A stretch of DNA of 64,000 nucleotides, from NCBI RefSeq assembly GCF_001426405.1, contig NZ_LMEP01000022.1:272066-336065 (forward strand), written 5' to 3'. Under the pieces are notes generated by a model. It was not told where the DNA came from. It did not search any database and saw only the letters and a list, made by a program, of their open reading frames with translations. Both the position numbers and the translations under genes were made by a program. This DNA is from Streptomyces sp. Root1304. Its GTDB lineage: Bacteria > Actinomycetota > Actinomycetes > Streptomycetales > Streptomycetaceae. Positions 61,453 through 64,000 of the stretch are shown here, piece by piece (within the stretch, counting starts at the first letter, position 1; the number at the start of each line of letters is the position of its first letter).

Positions 61453-61741
61453 TCGGCGCTCCTGATCACGGGGATCATCATGGCACCGGGGGCCGGGGGA
61501 CGGCCAGAGCGACAGGTGCCGGGGGGCGGGCAGAAGGCCGTAGCCGGAGGCCGGAGCCCGGACAGAGCCCGAAGCCGGAGACCGGGGCACAGGCAGAGGC
61601 CCGAAGCCGGAGGCCGGAGCGCGGCCGGCGGCCGGCAGCCGGGGTGGGGCCGGAGCGACAGCCGTCCGGGTACGGCCGCCGGGATGCACGTCGCACCGCG
61701 GGACCCGGACCTCGAAGGTCCGGGTCCCGCGGCACCGTCTG
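61453..61741. other. G/C-rich repeat-containing intergenic region
   Basis: About 290 bases with several copies of GAAGCCGGAG/AGGCCGGAGC elements (61545-61640), which explains the long meaningless open frames across it. No gene is supported. The downstream end holds the terminator of the NDT-like operon. Confidence 0.55.
61696..61732 (-). terminator. 16-bp hairpin terminator of the NDT-like operon
   Basis: Perfect 16-base arms (61696-61711 and 61717-61732) with a five-base TCGAA loop lie ten bases past the minus-strand stop at 61742. Confidence 0.85.
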
Positions 61742-62899
61742 TCAGAGGGTGGCGCCGTGGGCGGCCAGGGCCCGCGCCTTGCCCGCCCACTCCCCCATGC
61801 ACGCGATGGCCGAGGCGGTCCGCTTCACGGCGGCGGAGATGTCCTTCGCCGGCTTGCGGAAGTGCCGGCTGAACCGGACCATCTCGCCCGCGGACGCGCC
61901 GAGCAGACCCATCTGCGCCAGCCCCTCCTGGGCGGCCTCGTCCAGGGACATGAGTTGCTCCAGGAACTCCGTGGTCCCCTCGTCGCGTTCCTCGGCCGGT
62001 GCCGTCTCGATGAAGCCGAGCGCCGCCCGTACTCCGCTGTCGAGGGTCGGCATGCGCTCGGCGAACCCGCCCGCGACCGTGTTCAGCTCCGCGGCCGGGG
62101 CGCCGAGCGCCTCCGCGAAGCGGGCCACGGCCGCGAGCCGGGCGCTCGCGGGCGCGCTCGCCTGGGTGAGACCGGACATCTCGACGTTGGACCGCTCGGT
62201 GAGCGCGCCGATCGTCTCGATCGTCCGGGTCATCGCCTCCATGTCCGCGACCATCTCGTCCAGTCCCTCCTCGATCGCGGCGAAGTCGTCGAGCAGACCG
62301 GGCGAGTCGTCGTCCCACCGGCTCTCGTCGTCCGCGCCCGGGCCCTCGCCCTTCTCTCCGGGTACGGACGACGGCCCGTCCCCCTCCTGGATTCCGCGCA
62401 GGACCCGTGCGGGGGTGAGGAGTTCGAAGCCGTCCCTGAGCCCGGCCTCCAAGGCGCTCTCGATCTCCTTGCGCGCGTCGGCCAGCCGGCTGCGCGACCG
62501 CTGGTACCGGATCGTCCTGATGGACGCGATGTCGAAGGGCAGTTGCCCGGCCTCCCCGATGTGGATCGTCGGCTTGCCGGTGATGTGACGCAGCCCCAGC
62601 TCGTACATCACGTTGGGGTTGCCGCCGCTGACATCCGCGATGACGAGGTCGGACTCGATGACGTGCGAGCAGATCTGCGCGTTGATGTCACCGGCCTGCG
62701 GGATGCCGTCGGCACGCACGGCCTCGATGTCGTACTTCGCGCAGGCGGGGGCGATCACCTGCTCGTAGACCCCGAGGTGGTGCTCGTACGCCTCGCGCTC
62801 GGGGCTGCCGTGCGCGGCGTACGGATCACCGATGGGGCCGACGACGAAACACGTCCGGGGCCGGTCGGGCTCGGGCCGGGCAGCCTGTGACGCCATCAT
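61742..62899 (-). CDS. NDT/TIR-like nucleotide-binding domain protein with helical C-terminus
   Basis: A 385-residue protein. Residues ~15-130 follow the pattern of nucleoside 2-deoxyribosyltransferase-like/TIR-like Rossmannoid domains: TCFVVGPIGD, VRADGIPQAGDINAQICSHV, DLVIADVSGGNPNVMYELG and GKPTIHI. A basic, amphipathic helix and an acidic disordered linker (about 170-205) follow, then ~180 residues of predicted helical bundle (IEEGLDEMVADMEAMTRTIE). Such Rossmannoid domains make or break nucleotide signals in bacterial conflict systems. Its ATG overlaps the stop of the HTH gene (ATGA), and GGAGG precedes it. Confidence 0.75.
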   Translation of the reverse strand: MMASQAARPEPDRPRTCFVVGPIGDPYAAHGSPEREAYEHHLGVYEQVIAPACAKYDIEAVRADGIPQAGDINAQICSHVIESDLVIADVSGGNPNVMYELGLRHITGKPTIHIGEAGQLPFDIASIRTIRYQRSRSRLADARKEIESALEAGLRDGFELLTPARVLRGIQEGDGPSSVPGEKGEGPGADDESRWDDDSPGLLDDFAAIEEGLDEMVADMEAMTRTIETIGALTERSNVEMSGLTQASAPASARLAAVARFAEALGAPAAELNTVAGGFAERMPTLDSGVRAALGFIETAPAEERDEGTTEFLEQLMSLDEAAQEGLAQMGLLGASAGEMVRFSRHFRKPAKDISAAVKRTASAIACMGEWAGKARALAAHGATL

Positions 62900-63204
62900 G
62901 CGGGGTCCTCCGTTTCGTGGGGGTCGGTGGTGTCGAACCGGGCGGCGTGCGCGGCGCCGGCTTCCAGGTCGACGGCGTACAGGGGCCGTTCCTCGATGCC
63001 GAGGGAGCGCAGCAGGTACGCGGTCGGGATGCGGTAGCGTCCGCCGACGCGCAGCACCGGGCAGGGGAAGGTGCCGAGGCGGATCAGCTTGTACGCCGTC
63101 GCGGGGCAGACGCCGAAGGCGCGGGCGGCCGTGCGCAGGTCGACGCTCAGGGGCAGGTCGAAGGCCTCGGCGAAGCCCAGCGGCGGCCCGGACCGGGGGC
63201 TCAC
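62896..63204 (-). CDS. Small helix-turn-helix (excisionase/MerR-like) DNA-binding protein
   Basis: A 102-residue protein with an HTH at about residues 22-50. LSVDLRTAARAFGVCPATAYKLIRLGTF is in essence the helix 1-turn-helix 2 pattern, followed by a wing (VLRVGGRYRIPTAYLLRSLG), the usual HTH_17/excisionase-like arrangement. The last ~35 residues are variable. The GTG overlaps the stop of the upstream gene (GTGA), and its own stop overlaps the next ATG. Likely role: repression of the operon. Phage excisionase is unlikely because no integrase is adjacent. Confidence 0.75.
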   Translation of the reverse strand: MSPRSGPPLGFAEAFDLPLSVDLRTAARAFGVCPATAYKLIRLGTFPCPVLRVGGRYRIPTAYLLRSLGIEERPLYAVDLEAGAAHAARFDTTDPHETEDPA

Positions 63205-64000
63205 CGCCGGCCTCCGGCGGGGCGCAGCACGAGGGTGCCGAGGAGTTCGGCGTCCTCGTGACGGCGGGCCCGGAACACCAGGTCGCGCAGGCCCGCGTGG
63301 TGCGCGAGCGCGCCGATCCGCTCCCCTTCGCGCCGGGTGCGCGACTCGGCGAAGCAGAGGGTCGCGGCCAGCCCGTCGGGGCGGGACGGGGGCGTGACGT
63401 GCAGTTCCCAGGCCTCGTCCGGCGGGGGCGGCCCTTCCGGCGGTACGGCGGCGGCGCGGGCGGCGGCAAAGGCCGCGACGTCCACGACGGGCACCTCCCA
63501 CCGGAAGCGGCCGGCGTAGGCCCACATGCGGTTCACCGCCTCCTTCACGATCAGGCCACCGGGATCGGGGCGCTCCGGGGCGGATCGCTCGGGTTCCGGT
63601 CCGTCGGAGCCCGGTCCGTCGGAGTCCCGGCCGTCGAAGTCCGCGCCGTCCGGGGTCGTTTCGTCCGGTTCCGCCTTGTCGAGGGCCGCGAGGACGCCGA
63701 GGACGGCCTCCGATTCCAGGTCGGCCCGTTCGACGCGCAAGTGGCGCAGAATGCGGTAGAGGTTCCGGTACAGACCGGGTATGGCCAGCCACACGACGAA
63801 CAGCCGTCCCCTGCCCTCGCCGCCCCGCGGCTCCCGCAGGGCGGCGGCGACCGCCTGCCGCCAGACCTCCGCCCCCAGAGCGGGGTCGCGCCGCGGTCCG
63901 TACAGGGCGTTCCGGCTCTCCTCGGGGGACAGTCGTACGGGGGTGCGGCCGACACGCACAGTGAGCGACGGCCGTGCGCGCTGCGGCACTCCGAGCAGCG
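63201..64000 (-). CDS. Unknown protein, truncated by the window edge
   Basis: The readable part is at least 262 residues. The frame stays open to the last base, and the best visible start, GTG 63989, has no good ribosome site, so the true start may be outside. Content: an opening strand, a helical region (residues ~25-105, with GRLFVVWLAIPGLYRNLYRI), an Asp/Glu/Pro-rich linker (~108-145), then AVNRMWAYAGRFRWEVPVV and a C-terminal domain. A basic HLRVERADLESEAVLGVLAALD resembles a helical DNA- or protein-binding segment. The family is not recognised. Its stop overlaps the start of the HTH gene, so it belongs to the three-gene operon. Confidence 0.6.
   Translation of the reverse strand, partial: LLGVPQRARPSLTVRVGRTPVRLSPEESRNALYGPRRDPALGAEVWRQAVAAALREPRGGEGRGRLFVVWLAIPGLYRNLYRILRHLRVERADLESEAVLGVLAALDKAEPDETTPDGADFDGRDSDGPGSDGPEPERSAPERPDPGGLIVKEAVNRMWAYAGRFRWEVPVVDVAAFAAARAAAVPPEGPPPPDEAWELHVTPPSRPDGLAATLCFAESRTRREGERIGALAHHAGLRDLVFRARRHEDAELLGTLVLRPAGGRR

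Noticed and set aside
62896..63204. Phage or plasmid excisionase (Xis)
   Set aside because: The HTH type also occurs in many small regulators, there is no integrase or replication gene nearby, and its start and stop overlaps tie it to a non-phage operon.

Overview
The window is a stretch of chromosome from a high-GC actinomycete, almost certainly a Streptomyces. Evidence: very GC-rich third codon positions, many GTG and TTG starts preceded by GGAGG-type ribosome binding sites, secreted and lipoprotein genes typical of the genus, a tRNA-Pro without an encoded CCA, and a match to the Streptomyces sigma-B promoter consensus. No transposase, integrase, rRNA or CRISPR array was seen.

Layout. 0-4 kb: stress-type genes (DJ-1/PfpI protein, STAS anti-anti-sigma factor, small hydrophobic protein, SRPBCC protein with a sigma-B-type promoter), a DUF3237 protein and a small membrane protein. 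4.1-9.3 kb: cell-surface polysaccharide genes (acyltransferase, fused NodB deacetylase/GT2 synthase, small membrane protein, divergent GH16-like lipoprotein). 9.5-12.7 kb: histidine-kinase remnant, secreted adenosine deaminase, frameshifted matrixin-type protease overlapping a membrane-anchored beta-rich protein. 12.9-16.8 kb: tRNA-Pro(GGG), a LuxR-type ATPase without its HTH, DUF309. 16.8-23.4 kb: DUF488, TetR divergent from a PAP2/DMT pair across a strong operator, an SPFH/NAD-kinase-like pair behind two identical operators, and a GNAT. 23.9-28.9 kb: secreted subtilisin and a 1000-residue LuxR regulator.

29.0-40.2 kb is the most unusual part: a caspase-like peptidase divergent from a DRGH nuclease, a 1834-residue protein (EAD-like N-terminus, degenerate NTPase, intact STAND NTPase, second EAD-like domain, trypsin), a second trypsin, an HTH protein behind paired repeats, a small lipoprotein and a TerD-fusion protein. 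I read this as a candidate NTPase-gated proteolytic biological-conflict (programmed-death or immunity) locus.

40.3-50.6 kb: VOC protein, maltokinase-cap-like protein, serine hydrolase, GreA-like protein, membrane proteins, a DyP peroxidase/encapsulin operon whose peroxidase carries a C-terminal cargo tag, and an FdhF/YdeP oxidoreductase with FdhD. 50.7-61.5 kb: Clp ATPase, ABC-2/YhgE-like membrane protein, RecQ, EF-hand protein, small secreted protein, AhpD-like protein divergent from pirin, GNAT, a hypothetical protein and an MBL hydrolase. 61.7-64.0 kb: a three-gene operon with four-base overlaps (unknown protein cut by the window edge, small HTH protein, and a protein with a nucleoside-deoxyribosyltransferase/TIR-like domain), which looks like a second candidate sensing or conflict module.

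All functional calls come from reading motifs and family patterns. No database search was run.
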